Assembly (NCBI GenBank): GCA_034401135.1
Contig: JAWZSP010000007.1
Coordinates: 4,216,001-4,280,000 of the forward strand
Direction of reading: 5' to 3'
DNA length: 64,000 nt
Origin: Volutella citrinella
Taxonomy: Eukaryota; Ascomycota; Sordariomycetes; Hypocreales; Nectriaceae
The notes under the pieces are model-generated. The model was not told the origin of the DNA. It did no database searches and was given only the letters and a program-made list of their open reading frames with translations. Shown one piece after another: positions 42,028 through 54,129 of this stretch. Within the stretch, counting starts at the first letter, position 1. Each line of letters begins with the position of its first letter. Position numbers and translations under genes: made by a program.

Positions 42028-42874
42028 ATGACCGCCACGGAGATAATAATGGAAGCCGACCTTGTGGTTGGTCGATTAGCTAGTTCCCATGCATACATGG
42101 ACGACGAGCAGCCGTTTGGTCCCCGCCCGTTTTGGCTCCCTTACTGCACCCCTGGCAATTGGGTGCTTTCCTCTGCCCCATGCTTCACGATAAGCTCCTT
42201 CGCGTCATCTCCGCTGCCGTGGGACTCGAGCCAAAGCCCTGAAGTCTTTATCGACAACGCGGCCGTCAACAAATTTTCCAACAATATGGTTTTGGAGCGT
42301 CGATTGCCCACACCTACCGACTCCGACTTTCAACAAGCCGTGGAGATCCCTAAGCTCGCACTGAGTGCTTCTTCAATTGATCACAAAGAGGATAAAGAGC
42401 CAAGGCACGTCCACAGCTCGCGTAGCAAGAAGCAACAGCGAGAACTCGCCTCGTTACAAAAACCCACCGGCTTGAAGCCGCCCAAAGTAAAGCAGGGCGC
42501 GCGGAAATCAACGGCCACGCCGCAGAAGGGCAGCAAAGGGGCATCCAAAGGCGGTCGCAGGGGTGCAACGGCTTCTGGGGACGAGATCTGTCGAAAACGT
42601 CTTGAAAGAAACCGCCATGCGGCCGAAGGGTGCCGCCGCCGCAAGCAGGATGAGGCGCGGGCCTTGGCCGCGAAGGAGGAAGCTCTGCAGAGCCAGCCAC
42701 CATGGGAAGACAAGGGGGGTGACAAGTCACGGGGAAGGCAGGGAGTGTAATGGGAGCCCAGTCGACATTTCAGATTCCGCCAGAGACATGTCACCAGACG
42801 GTATTGCCGAGCTGCTATTGGAGCAGCTCTTTGAGCAAGACACGGCCCGGGAATCGCTCCAAGCTCTTCTGTGA
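42028..42874 (+). CDS. bZIP-type transcription factor, weak zipper
   Basis: The basic region lies near residue 180: RKRLERNRHAAEGCRRRKQD has the N-x7-R of bZIP DNA-binding helices. Upstream are Pro/Ser-rich sequence (PTPTDSDFQQA) and a Lys-rich stretch (KQGARKSTATPQKGSKGASK). The leucine zipper is poor: only LAAKEEAL follows before the sequence changes. A plausible 54-55 nt intron (donor GTGACA after DKG, acceptor TTTCAG) joins the frame to SARDMSPDGIAELLLEQL, ending at 42874. Without it the frame stops at 42750. The start at 42028 has CACCACC before ATG; ATG 41908 is an in-frame alternative. Dimerisation may be lost or atypical. A gene target is not evident. It could be a decaying member of the AP-1-like group. 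Confidence 0.6.
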
Positions 42875-43934
42875 CCAGGGTTTGAATTTTGGAGGTTGGA
42901 AGGGCGATCCCAGAAAGCAACATTCTTCTTTCTCTCTTGAGGTTTTCTTTGTGTTTTCTTCTTTCTTTTCCCTCAGAATGCCCCAAACGAGTCATTCACA
43001 TCCTTCAGCTCCAGTCTGAACTTGATGATGACATGGTCCTGGGCTTACGTAGACTTTCCAGGTAATCGAGATACGCATGCTAATTCCAAGCAATCCCAAG
43101 TCCGTCATTATAACCTGTTCCACCAATTGCGGGAGAGCCGCAAATCACGATAGGGCCAAGAGGCGGCAATCGAATGAAGCGCACGTCATTCCCTATCGGC
43201 TATTGGCTACTGCAAGCTCGACCCACTAGTTCGCGGATCCCGGGCAGTAGATGGAGGCGATCGGGTAGTGATGAGCTCGTAATTCGCTCGATGTCCCCCC
43301 CCAGGACGCTTCCCCATGCAGGCTGACCATTACAATGCTTGCAATTGGACTAGGCTCCAAAATCGATTCAAATCTCGAGAAGCTAGACCAGGACGACACG
43401 CAGTCCAGAAATAGGAGGAGTCAGTCATATCCTGACACCTGTCTGCCACGTATGGAGGGTCATGAATTAGTTTACTATGTAAACCCCCCCTTTTTAAAAA
43501 AAAAAAAAAATATTGAAGAGAAAAAAGGACCTCTACGGCGCAGTGGTCCAGTGCCAAGGGACCTGTGGGGGCTGGTTTGTTGCCAGTCCTCGCGGATTCG
43601 TAGCCTCCTTCCCGTTGTCCGGCAACCTGCTCAAACCCATGGCGCCTTGTCAATTGATCTCACAGTCTTAACCACGTTGATGACGCAGCCAGTCACAGTA
43701 GCTCCCCTAGCCAAATACAGACAAGGAATTGCACTGACGCAACTCGTTGATTATTCAACAAAAGGTAACCAGTGATACATTGCATGAGCATCCATTATAT
43801 CCATCGGATTTGCCCTTATTCCCGCCGTCACTAAGCAGCAGTAGAACCAAGCTAAAGTGCCGCGCTAAATACACATATCATTGCAAGCCAGTCCAAAATT
43901 ATCCCCAGAAGCAGTTTTGACGCAGAGCAACATC
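42875..43934. other. Intergenic between bZIP and bHLH genes
   Basis: No gene seen. It contains a T/A homopolymer tract at about 43491-43510 (T6 then A15). Confidence 0.4.
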
Positions 43935-44920
43935 TCAATTTGGGCCTCTGTGCATGGCCCGTTCCAAGGTTGCCAAGTCCCTTGCCAGCTGGTCACGTCC
44001 TGCAGTCAGTGTTTCAATTTCGTTTTGCTGTCTCAAGATGGTCTCCCTCGCAGCGTCCAGCACCTGGCCTCTACTGAAGCACTGGCCTGGATTCACCACG
44101 GCAATCTGGTCGATATGGTCGAGGGGCTGTGCCACCGGCAGCACGGCCAGCAGGGACTCGAACTGTGCCTTGAGTCGACTTCGGTACTGCTTCTCGACCA
44201 TGTTGTGGCACTCCCGGGTGTTGGCCTCCTCCCTTGTCGGACTAGCTGGTCTGCGGCGGCGAGCAGAGTTCTTTGGCTTCCTGGAACCGGACCTGAGCGT
44301 GATATCTGGGCGAGCGGGGCGTCTGGAGCCCTCACCTGATGGGCTTTCCGGTGTGCCGTGGTCTGCCGGATGAGGGCTGCCATCTAGGCGAGTCTGCTCC
44401 GGGCTGAGACTGCAGCTAGCGTTGCTCGAGTCGCCTTCTGGGCCGGCCCCGGAGATAGGAGAGTAATTGGCCGTAAGGATATTAGATAGCGCATAAGCCA
44501 AGAGAGCATCTTGGTTGAAGTACTCAGACCCTGATGATCCATCCGCATCCCAGATTCCCGGGGGAGAAGGCCCTGCGCGGATAAGCTGCGTGAGCACCTG
44601 TTGGATGTGCTATCTGAGGGACGATGTAGGGGATTACCTTGCTCCCACAGTGTTGATTCAAGTGTCATCCGCTGCAGTTGATGTAAGTCTGCTGAATGGT
44701 GGCAGCGCACCAGGAAACAAGGGATCAAGACAGTCCGAGTGACATTCTTTCGGGGAGGGGGGTTGGGTGGCGTGGTGGCGTGCAGTGGCTGACATCAAAA
44801 CGTACCAAAGGCGCTCACCTGAAGCTGGTCCTGACCCCAGTAGAGGATTCCAAAGTCGTTGTCACTGTCGATGGGGCCTGTCCAGGGTTTCGAGGTCGGT
44901 GACATGTCGAGTGAACCCAT
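43935..44920 (-). CDS. bHLH transcription factor
   Basis: The C-terminal exon encodes a basic helix-loop-helix domain: RECHNMVEKQYRSRLKAQFE (basic part with H-E-R type contacts, helix 1), LLAVLP, a loop with DHIDQIAVV, then helix 2 SRGQVLDAARETI running into a coiled extension (LRQQNEIETL). Such proteins bind E-boxes as dimers. Upstream exons read MGSLDMSPTSKPWTGPIDSD (44819-44920) and RMTLESTLWEQ (44638-44671), then TQLIRAGPSPPG. The exon 2/3 junction does not keep phase with the most obvious sites, so either a less obvious acceptor is used or the gene has a defect there. A Ser/Pro-rich stretch between residues 90 and 130 is probably an activation or linker region. Its target genes are unknown. 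Confidence 0.72.
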
Positions 44921-46091
44921 TCTGCGGTTTCGTGCAAAGATAAGGAATCGACTTGTTGCAAAAAAAGCTGGGACGCGCCAAGAAGCTCGTAAGATGGGCC
45001 CGCATCATTATATCTATCGACGCCGTCCGTGAATGGTGCGACAATGAGATAGATCGATGAACATCGGTTGATGAGGCTGAGACCGGGCCAATGAATCCCG
45101 GACCGGTCGCCTAAGAGATGCTCCCGAAGACTGCCGATCATCCCACCAAGCATATGGGGCCACCCTCCTCCTTCACGAGAGGCGGGTAGGCTAAAGTTGT
45201 GCTTGGCCGTTGTATGGGCGGCCGGGGGCGACCTCGACGAGTCCCGCTTTTTAGGCACGGTGTGCGAGGGCCTCTTATGAGGGGTTCGAAGCCCCAGGGC
45301 CAGACCCCGCGACGCAGCAAGATGTGGAGCACCAAGTGCCGGGTGTGCGCGCGCCACCGGATGACACATGGGTCGATTTACGAAGCAAGATGTGATGATG
45401 TGGAGCATAGCACGATGGGAATAATAACCCTTTGTGAGTGGGAGTGCATTAGCCGGCCTTACGCGTGAACGACGGGGAGAGTGGAGGAGAGGATCGCAGG
45501 GTTCGTCAGTGCCGGAGGGGTCTGGACCCCGGCCCTGTGCATCCCCCCCCCCAGCAAACCAGGATTAAGCCACCATCAGACCACCCATCATCATGACGTC
45601 TGCAAATCAACCCCCCGGCAACGCCCGACTCACGCTCGACCAATGTTGGGTGACAGCTTGTAGGTCAACGTCTGGGTTTCTGAGCTCGCGACCAAGGCAT
45701 TGAGGAGACGAGGACGACAAAAGTTTTCCTCTGCAAGAAGAGACCACCAGCCGCCGACATTATACCAGAGGAATGGTGTCCTTCATGATTTAAGGCATAG
45801 GGATGATTCTACTTGATTTGAACTATATACTAAATAAGCCACGGCCCCCATGATATAACGGCTGAAATGGAAGAGCCCTTACGGCTTCTGGTCCTCCGAC
45901 CGTAGCACCACCACGCCCATCTCGTTGTAAAAAAGGACTAGAAGTGACCTCATGAAGGGTCTGGACCGGTAGAGAGAGAACCGATCGTGCATGCACGTAT
46001 AATTACTGCATATTATGGTTTGTGGCGTCGTTTTGCGTGTGTAGAACGGCCACTGCCCTGGTGCGCCATCCTAGAAGTGCCGGGAGGGAGA
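44921..46091. other. Intergenic
   Basis: GC-normal, no supported gene. The stem-like GGGGTTCGAAGCCCC at 45281-45295 resembles a tRNA T-arm, but no tRNA fits around it. Confidence 0.35.
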
Positions 46092-46536
46092 TATCAGGAC
46101 CCACGCTAATGCACCGTGCCCTGACGTGCGCACAGCCGCACGGACTCGGAAGAACTACACACCGAGCCCCACGCATCAAGCATGCGACCGACAGACAAAG
46201 GATCGGTCGGGCACTCGACCGAACCTCTTGGAGGCGGTCGTAGCAAACGACCGACGAACACAAAGGCGGTCGACGAAAGGAAGAGGAAGTACAGGTACAA
46301 CAGCTAGTAGTATATAGACCCCCGAAGAGTGCACATTTAGTATGAGCAGCTCTTCAGCTATCAATACAACTTGGTTACCTCAAATACCTATTTGACTATT
46401 ACCAGACGTGACCAGAGATCTTCCACGAAGATCGACCCCCAGCAACGCTCAGTATACGCCACGTCAGTTCTGCTAACATAAACCCCCCAGTGCATCGCAC
46501 TAGGTTTACTCAGTTAGAACCTACCCGATCGTCACA
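46092..46536 (-). mobile_element. Family-2 LTR, lightly mutated
   Basis: The reverse complement starts TGTGACGATCGGGTAGG and closely follows the copy at 31882, with a divergent central part (GTCGATCTTCGTGGAAGATC in place of other sequence). The end is TCCTGATA rather than TCCTGACA. The flanks (GGAGA and ATAAT) do not match, so it is a fragment or an old solo LTR. Confidence 0.8.
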
Positions 46537-48408
46537 ATAATAAGTAGTATTTATCTAGCCTCAGCTCTATATCTTATAAGTGCTGTCTATATATATATTC
46601 TTTCACCCCTTTTTATTTACTTTTAGCAGGGTATAGCTGCCCTAATAGTACCTAACGCACTCTAGCCTACTAGCTAACCTTACCTCTTACTTTACTAGTT
46701 GTCTTTTCTACGCATCTCGGTGCCGGCCCGTGATTGATAACCGCCTGGCCCCGAACCGGCTCGTGGCTGCCGCCATGTCTAACCCTGCCCTGCGATTTGG
46801 GTTTACTTAATTAGGTAATTTCACGTCTATTAGCTTGCCTCGCTAGACCCACTTTCGACTATAATAATAGATAACCCTGAAAAACAACAACCCGGGCGCA
46901 ACGGCGCAATACTAGTTAAAAACGGCTGAAATAACGATAGCGGTTGCGCCTCTTTATAATGAATTGATGCATCTTTATTTCAGCATTTTACCTTACTTTT
47001 AGGCGAGTTTGAGTAGAGCTGAATGGCCATTCGGATGCACCCCCTGTCTTCAATAGCGCGGTTTGAATTTGTATGGGATTCCCATTCGGATGCACTGCAT
47101 CCCTCGTCGCAGCTAGGATAGGCTCTAACCACACAGTCCGCATCAATCAGTTGGGCTCCACCAAGCGCAACACGTACTGCAACCTCTGGACTTGCGCACC
47201 GTGCCGTGCCCGAAACGCAGCAAAGTAGGTGTCCGACTCGGCTCGATGCCAAGTCGAGGTCGCTTACATGTCGTCAACATCATCAGCTAGGTTTTTTGGT
47301 TCCGTTGACACCTCGACATGGATAATCCGACGGAGGAACATAATATTGGCGGGATTGCCCAATGTGGTCTAGCGAATACTGATGTAGTACACTTCGCCTC
47401 GCTACCGACGAGTATGTGTAGCCCAGTGCTCTCCCCAGCTTCCCCGTGCTCGAGCCTTCTTCTTCGTCTCTGTCCCCTCAACATGCCAGTTGCGATCACG
47501 GCAGCATATCCTGTGACGCCCATCCTTTCCAGATAAGTAATGTTTGGAAGACCAGGTCGAAATTGGTCAGGGATTCGGAGGTCGGGGCAGGCCTCCATGC
47601 CTCCAAGTTGTTCAAAAAACCCGTCATAGAAGATGGTACGCTCATATTCACCACAGGTAATAGGTCGGATCGAGAGGTCTAGCTGCTTCTTGACAGCGTG
47701 GGCAATCGACGCAGACGTTGTTGCAGCTAGATCCTCGGACACCGTTTCCGCATCGTAGTAGCCCAACGTACGTTATTAAATTATTTGGAACGCCCAGACG
47801 CGGGATGTATAGCTTTTACTAGACCTTGTGCAGGGTACTAAGTATTTTATAGACTCCTGTGTCTAGATTCGGCTCCTTTTTTCACCTACTTATAGCCCGA
47901 TCCACTTTTTCTGCCCCGGTATATACTATTCGGGTTAGTGAGAAATGTCGGGGTCGGGAGTCGGATATAGCACGGTGTCGGCTCCGTGCGGCTCGATTCC
48001 GACGCTGCGTCCACCAATATGAACATTCCCGGCTACAAGAACCAATTGTTTCCACTACCACTATTGTCATAAGAGTCAGAGACAAACGCCCACAGCCGGC
48101 GAGATCTGCGCCATGTATACTGGTGGTGCATGGCCCAAAATAATCTCGTAGAGAGAGGACGGAGAGAACCATGGCGCAATATGCTTCTTTAATGCAGACT
48201 TGGGCCTTGTCCCTTCCCTTATCCGACCCGCCAGCCGTCCATGCCCGCCCAAGTCACGTTTGAGTTGGCACCATCTTTCGTCTCCGTTGTTTCTCCCACC
48301 TCCATCCTCTTGTTCTACCTCGCCAGCATGGCCTAGAGTCCCTTCTCGCTCAGTGCAGACATCTTTTTTGCCGTAGGCTTGTCCAGTTCGTCTTCTCCCA
48401 GTCCTAAA
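46537..48408. other. Intergenic; one unassigned frame at 47287-47766 (-)
   Basis: The 159-residue minus-strand frame contains YDAETVSEDLAATTSAS and ERTIFYDGFFEQLGG, which looks protein-like, but I recognise no family and the second half is a basic, low-quality sequence. The start of this stretch (46537-46950) may be interior sequence of a retroelement next to the LTR. Nothing else is supported. Confidence 0.35.
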
Positions 48409-51075
48409 ATGAGCGCCACGACCGAGTTTGGCCCCTTGGTGCCCTTTGAAGTCACAACCCTGGATGCGCAGCACCACACGACCCCAGACAGACCCAATCG
48501 TGCTTGTTCGGCATGCAGAAGGTAGAGCCGCACAAACACAATCCACCACCGCCACCACCACAAATTGAGGCTTAGGTGAATCAATCTTGCTGACCCGTCA
48601 TTGCAGAAAAAAGACCAAGTGTCAGTTGTTCCATTGCCTGGAGCAGGCTGGAGACGTCCTTCATCACAAAGCTGTCTGCGGCTAGCTGACCAGCAAAACA
48701 GGCGATATGAAGCGACCGAAATGCACTCTGTGTGCCCGAGTCGGTAGTCATTGCACCTTCCCAACAAGACGCCAGTACGCGGCACGGAAACGCTTGTCTG
48801 CGTGCGCATCGGCCGGGCCCGATGGTCTGGTGAGCCATGGTCTGTTGCCCGCTCTTTTACCTGTGTCTTGCCCACCCGCCAGCGATACATTACTGACTCC
48901 GCTTGCCCACAGGTCAGGTTATGGACTTCTCCGACCCGGAAGATACGCATGGAGCGCCTTGCCAATCTATAGCGCCTAGTGCAGTATCGATAAACTCAAG
49001 CCCGAGTCAAGCAGCTACCGAAACAATCGCCGACACCGGCACGGCGAACTCGTCGTGGCCCACAGATTTTGACAGCTCCTGTGGCCAGCTGTCCTCTAAT
49101 GGCGAGGTGCACCTAACAGTCGAGGACGTAATTCTGGGATCCCAATCTTGGGACTTTCTCCAAGACATCAACCCCTCGTTCCCGCTCCTTGATCCTGACT
49201 TCGAGCTCGGTTTGGATGCCTATGTCGACCTCCCTCCGGCCTGTACAGTTCCGTCTGTACCACAGGAGCACATCCCGTTTTTAAACTTCGAAAGCGCGAT
49301 TAATACTGTCATACCTGTGTCTGTACGAAGAAGCACCACTGTGGCCGAACTTGAGCTGCCCCGGCCAGGAGCCTATGTAATTCAAGTTGCCTCGGACGTC
49401 CTACTGGAGCTGTGAGTTGATCGCCGAGGACATGTACTTTGCTGAGGGCTTGGCTTACCAGATGAGTATAGCATTGGCGTCTTCTTTGACAAGGTCAGCG
49501 CCTCGTTCCCGATTTTCCACAGGCACAAATTCTACGACAAGTATGCTCCACGTCAGGATCATGACACAGCCTCGGCCTCGAGAGTAGAGCCACGCGAAAC
49601 AGCACTGATTCTATATGGCGTCATGGCGTTGGCTGCCCGATTTTCAAACACTCCGTCCCTTGCTGCTATAGATCCGCTACGCAGAGGTGACAAGTTCGCA
49701 AGGGAAGCGCAGCTCATCTACGGCGACACAACTGCGGTACAGGAAGACGAGCCGCCAACACTGGCCCATCTTCAGGGGTCTTTGCTACTTGCGTACTACC
49801 ACTACTCAAATCGTTACACTTCTTTCGGATGGACCTTGACTGGGGTTTGTGTTCGAATCGCTTACGATCTATCGATTGATACCTTGGACCAAGATCAGAA
49901 GATTGACATGTTGGCCTTCAAACGGCAAACCCCTGAGGAGTGGGTGGTGAAGGAAGAGTATCGTCGGGCTTGGTGGGCAGTTTGGGAGATCGACACATTC
50001 GCCGCAATGGCCACGCGCCGGCCCGGCACCTTACGCTCCGCCAACCACAGCGTGCTGCTCCCCGTATCTGACGAGGATTGGTATACCGGCCTACCAGTTG
50101 AATCTGCTTTTTTGGACCATGGTCCCGCAATCGCCTGGAGGTCTCTCCAGACGTGCCGAGGACAATGTGAAAGGGCCTGGTACCTTGTGACCATGTATCT
50201 CCTCGCCGCTGCTTACGATCTTCGGTTGCAAAAGGGTTGCACAGTGACCGCAAAGGAAGATATTGAAAGCGCCCTTGTTTGCTTCAGTTACAGCCTTCCA
50301 GAGCGATTCATACTGCCAATGAGTGGCCTGACATTCACTGACAGCAACTTTCCCAGAAGCAATTGGGTTATCGCTACACACCTCTTTCTACAGACGTAGG
50401 TGTCAGCGTGGTTGCGTTGTGCTCGTTTCATTCTTGCCACTAACAACCAGAGTAGTGCATTGATCCATGCCGCCCTCATATTACCATCCAGTAATACGGA
50501 TAGTACACAGGTTTCGACACAGGATGGTCTTCATAACTTCAGCACACCGCAAAGCCAACGCGAGGTTTCCATTTCAACACTAACAAGAACCACCCGTGAA
50601 TCAATACAGGCATTAAAACTATGGCCGCCGCAGTATGCCGTATATGCTTCGCCACTCGTGGTGTGCTCCCTGGTTGGCACGGCATGTATCGGCATCAGTA
50701 AACGCCAGGAGGTTCAGAATAATGGACCAACTGCCCTGGATTTGGAACTTGTTACGGCCATAATGCAGCGATTTTCCCGGTTTTGGGGTCTCGCTGGCTT
50801 GATGCTAGGTTTGTACGCGACTGTGCTACATGAATCTTACGAGGCTCTGACAATTTCATACAGACTTGTGCGCTTGCCTACGAAAACTTGCCAGCAATCC
50901 CGACGGGGCGTTGTCTTCATTTACCCTTGAAGAGCGCCACATTTTGTCCCGGTATCTAGGAATTGCACCGAATATTCGCGACAAACTCGCCATGGATGGC
51001 GAGGGTGCGTCAGGAAGCTCTCACGATGAAGAAAGCCTCTTGGATCTTTATCCGATTCGGGCGAAGGGAGCCTAA
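48409..51075 (+). CDS. Zn(II)2Cys6 transcription factor
   Basis: Nuclear regulator, probably for the neighbouring enzymes at 51-60 kb. The zinc cluster is split by two introns: exon 1 ends ACSACRR, exon 2 gives KKTK and the first base of the third Cys codon, and exon 3 completes it with DMKRPKCTLCARVGSHC. The splice inside the Cys-Asp-Met junction is the same as in the dead regulator at 14.2 kb, so the two may be related. After a linker with acidic runs the Fungal_trans domain follows: FFDKVSASFPIFHRHKF, ILYGVMALAARFS, QGSLLLAYYHYSN and EEYRRAWWAVWEIDTFAAM. The C-terminal exons end at 51075 with DLYPIRAKGA. Several exon borders are approximate. No in-frame stop is forced by the reading, so it looks functional. 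Direct control of the esterase/P450 genes is inference from position. Confidence 0.82.
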
Positions 51076-51408
51076 GCCTTGTGATAGATGTCTGAGTCTC
51101 GCTTTATAAATACAACATTGTACAGTACTCTTGGGGATTATTAGTTGCATGATTTTGCAGAACACGGCCGTTTAACCACACCTACCAAGCGCACCTGCTT
51201 TGATCGATACGTGAAAACAACAAAGTTAAAAAAGATCTTGACTTTTACGTCTTCACTCTTGTGTCAAGCGTCGTGTCATTGAATGCGGGGTATTGGGAGG
51301 GCCATTGTCGGTTTTAATAGAAGCGCAAGAAAAATCTTTCAAAGTGTATATATTACTCACTCCTTCTATTGAATGGTCAATGGAAATTCTTGACACATAT
51401 CCCCGTCC

Positions 51409-53646
51409 TCAGGTTCTACCCTTATAGTTTGCTTCTACTAGCGGATACCAAAATGCGCATTCAGCTTGGCGGAACTCGAGAGGGGAGAAAGGATGTAAAG
51501 AACCGTTGCCTCGTATCGCAACTGCGCTAGGCTTGGACGGTGTAGATTCTTGCCACCCTATAATGCGCCAAAGGTTAGTTTTGATGCTAGATTCGGCGAC
51601 TAGTGATAAATTACCTGGATTCCCAGAAAGTGCAAAGTCGGCCCAGAAATTTCCAACGGCACGAGCGGTCTTGGCATCGGTGGACTCTTCGTTATATGAC
51701 CACAGGGCAGCATAATTGAATACTAGAGGAATCTCTCCCGTGTGGAGAACGCCCAGGTACTCAAGATTTTCCTCCAGCCGGCTTACGATGTACTCAAAGT
51801 GGCATACGTAAACCTTTGTCGTCCTCCCGCTATATATATTAGGCACTACTGGAAGTGTCTTGAGAATCTGACTCAAGGGAACGATGAATGCGGTATCATC
51901 TAGCATTGTTGCCAAAGAGGGTCAGTACATAATCTTAGAAGTAGCTATTTGATGCTCCAACTTACAAAGAAACCTCGTTGAGGCAACCTCTCTTATGTTA
52001 GATTTATCATCCAACACTTCCTTTGATGGATAGAGGGTTGCAAGTTCGTCCTCCCTTCCCTCGGGATAGACGCCGCGAGCTTTGAGAATATGAGATAGTT
52101 TGTCGCCTTCCCACCACTGCTCAACCGTTAGCTTACAAGCTCCTTGTAAAATACCATATGATACTCATACTGCTCCTCGATTGCTGAAGAAGGTGCCCTC
52201 GTCCTCATTGATGCTAACGAGAATAGATTCAATCCAGGGGTCGTATTTCCCTACGACTCGCAGTCAGCTTTGTATTATTTTGGGAAGACAGCGTTCAGAA
52301 GAGATTGGACAAAACCTTCTTCAAGTTGGTCCCAAACGGAAGTGGCCCATCCCAGCTCAGAGGGGTCTGACGTTACGCCCCATGAATCAGGAATAAAGAC
52401 GCGAGCAGCAGCGTCACGTAAGACTTCCATGGGAACACTCCTCATTGCCTTTACGCGTGCTTCGGGCTGAAGACTAGAATCTATACCCAGGATCCCCAAC
52501 AGCTTCGCATAGGGTGGATATGAAGGCTTAGGTTTGAAAGACTGCAGGCATGTCAGCATTATGAATGAAACCTCATTGGCCAAGGCAATGGGAATTTTTA
52601 CCATGGCAGCGTGGCTTCCAGATTGCATTATTGCTTTCTTATACAGCTTTCGGCCTGAATGTAGAAGTGTACCGATAATGAAGGCACCGGCTGATTCACC
52701 CATGGCTGTGACATTTTCTGGATCCCCGCCGAATGATGCAATATTTGACCTCGTCCATTCCAGTAACTTGATGGCGTCGTGAAGGCCTAGTTGAAAACTT
52801 GTGAGGAATAATTTCAAATAAGCTCACAATGTACAGCCATACCGAAATTGCCAACGTTGCCATTGACTTCGACCAGATCATTCATGCTCAGCCACCCAAA
52901 TATCCCGACCCTAGGACACGATTACAAGGTTAACACTTGACTGAATTCTGCCTTGGATTTGGTGGCGTAGCTAGTATACCTGTAGTTGCCAGTAACGACG
53001 ATGCAAGGTCTCCCAAGATCGCATTGCTCACGCACAAACTCGCTTGGGTCGTAGACGGGGAAGTTGGAACCTCCAGAGTTGAGGTTTCCACCGCTTTGAC
53101 GGCCAGTTAGCGCCGTGGTGTTGCACTCAACTAGGTTTGACTTACTAAAACCATACCTAGACAAGATAATGCGCTTCAGCTTCACATGTCACGTCATGTG
53201 GGAGGGATTTAAATGGTGCTTACCAGTACAGGAAGTTTAGTCGAATCGGGTACGTCGGGAGCGAATACATTGGCTGAGAAGGCATTCTCCGACTGTCCCA
53301 GGAATTCGCGAGTGAACCAGCCTTGTTTGCCTTCATAGAGGGCGTCAAATGGATTGCCCATCTGTGGAAATACAGGACCAAACTCAAAGCACTCCAGCGG
53401 GGTGCTCCAAGCAGCAGGGCCAGTGGGCCTCTCCCAACGGCCGGCCTGGGCATAGGGGCTGCATCACGGTTATTGTCACTTCATGTCAAATAATGACAAT
53501 TCAACTTACACCCCAAGCCATTTACGAATCGGCTTGCGATCGCCCTTTTCCTTGGTCGTAGCATGTGAGTGCTGAGATAGCCGCGCAGTATCGACGAAGC
53601 CGATGACGGGTCCGGCAGTTGTTTGGGCCTCCACTGTTTGTGCCAT
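51409..53646 (-). CDS. Type-B carboxylesterase/lipase
   Basis: Serine hydrolase of the cholinesterase-like alpha/beta family. Start ATG 53646; several short introns. The nucleophile elbow GESAG lies in ENVTAMGESAGAFIIG (about 52.69 kb), preceded by LHDAIKLLEWTRSNIASFGG, the usual type-B lead-in. The oxyanion region is GGNLNSGGSNFP. The catalytic His is in GVLHTGEIPLVFN, and the C-terminal block NFWADFALSGNPG is standard. No signal peptide is seen at the N-terminus (MAQTVEAQTTAGPVIGF), so it is probably intracellular. It lies next to the regulator and opposite an aldolase gene (divergent gap about 480 bases). Ester or lactone hydrolysis in a catabolic route is plausible. The substrate cannot be told. 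Confidence 0.82.
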
Positions 53647-54129
53647 GGTCACGATGATGGAATTTCAATCTGTAAATGGGGATCAATTAGGAATGGCTAG
53701 GTAGTAAACCGATGTAGCGTTCAGATTCAGCTGACCAGCTGTATTTGATAATTGCCAGCAGCACGCCAGGCCCGAGTCCGGCAAACACTGGTCGGCAGTA
53801 TCCCACCCGCTTCGGCAGCCACCCACCCACATCGGCAGCCACCCACCAGCTTTCGGCATTGGCACCCATTCTTTGGCCACCGTTCCAACCCCTGTCACCT
53901 CCGAGGTCACAGCTGGAAGCGCAGCAAACGGCCCCACACTGCCTACTTGGCAGCTTCCCGCGGATTCCGTGCGTTGCGCTTGTGCTGATGCTCCCGACAC
54001 TGTAGTCAGCTGCTTTTCGACTACATAAGGCTAACTTCGCCGGGTCCAGGGGGTACATGACGATTCAGTATTATCTATGGAATAATTTAGAACCATCCTT
54101 CTGCTCGCACTAGTCTCGAAATATTGGCC

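Noticed and set aside
45281..45295. tRNA T-arm-like GGGGTTCGAAGCCCC
   Set aside because: No acceptor, D- or anticodon stems fit on either strand.
47287..47766. A named enzyme gene
   Set aside because: The 159-residue frame looks partly protein-like, but I recognise no family and see no supporting exon or promoter.
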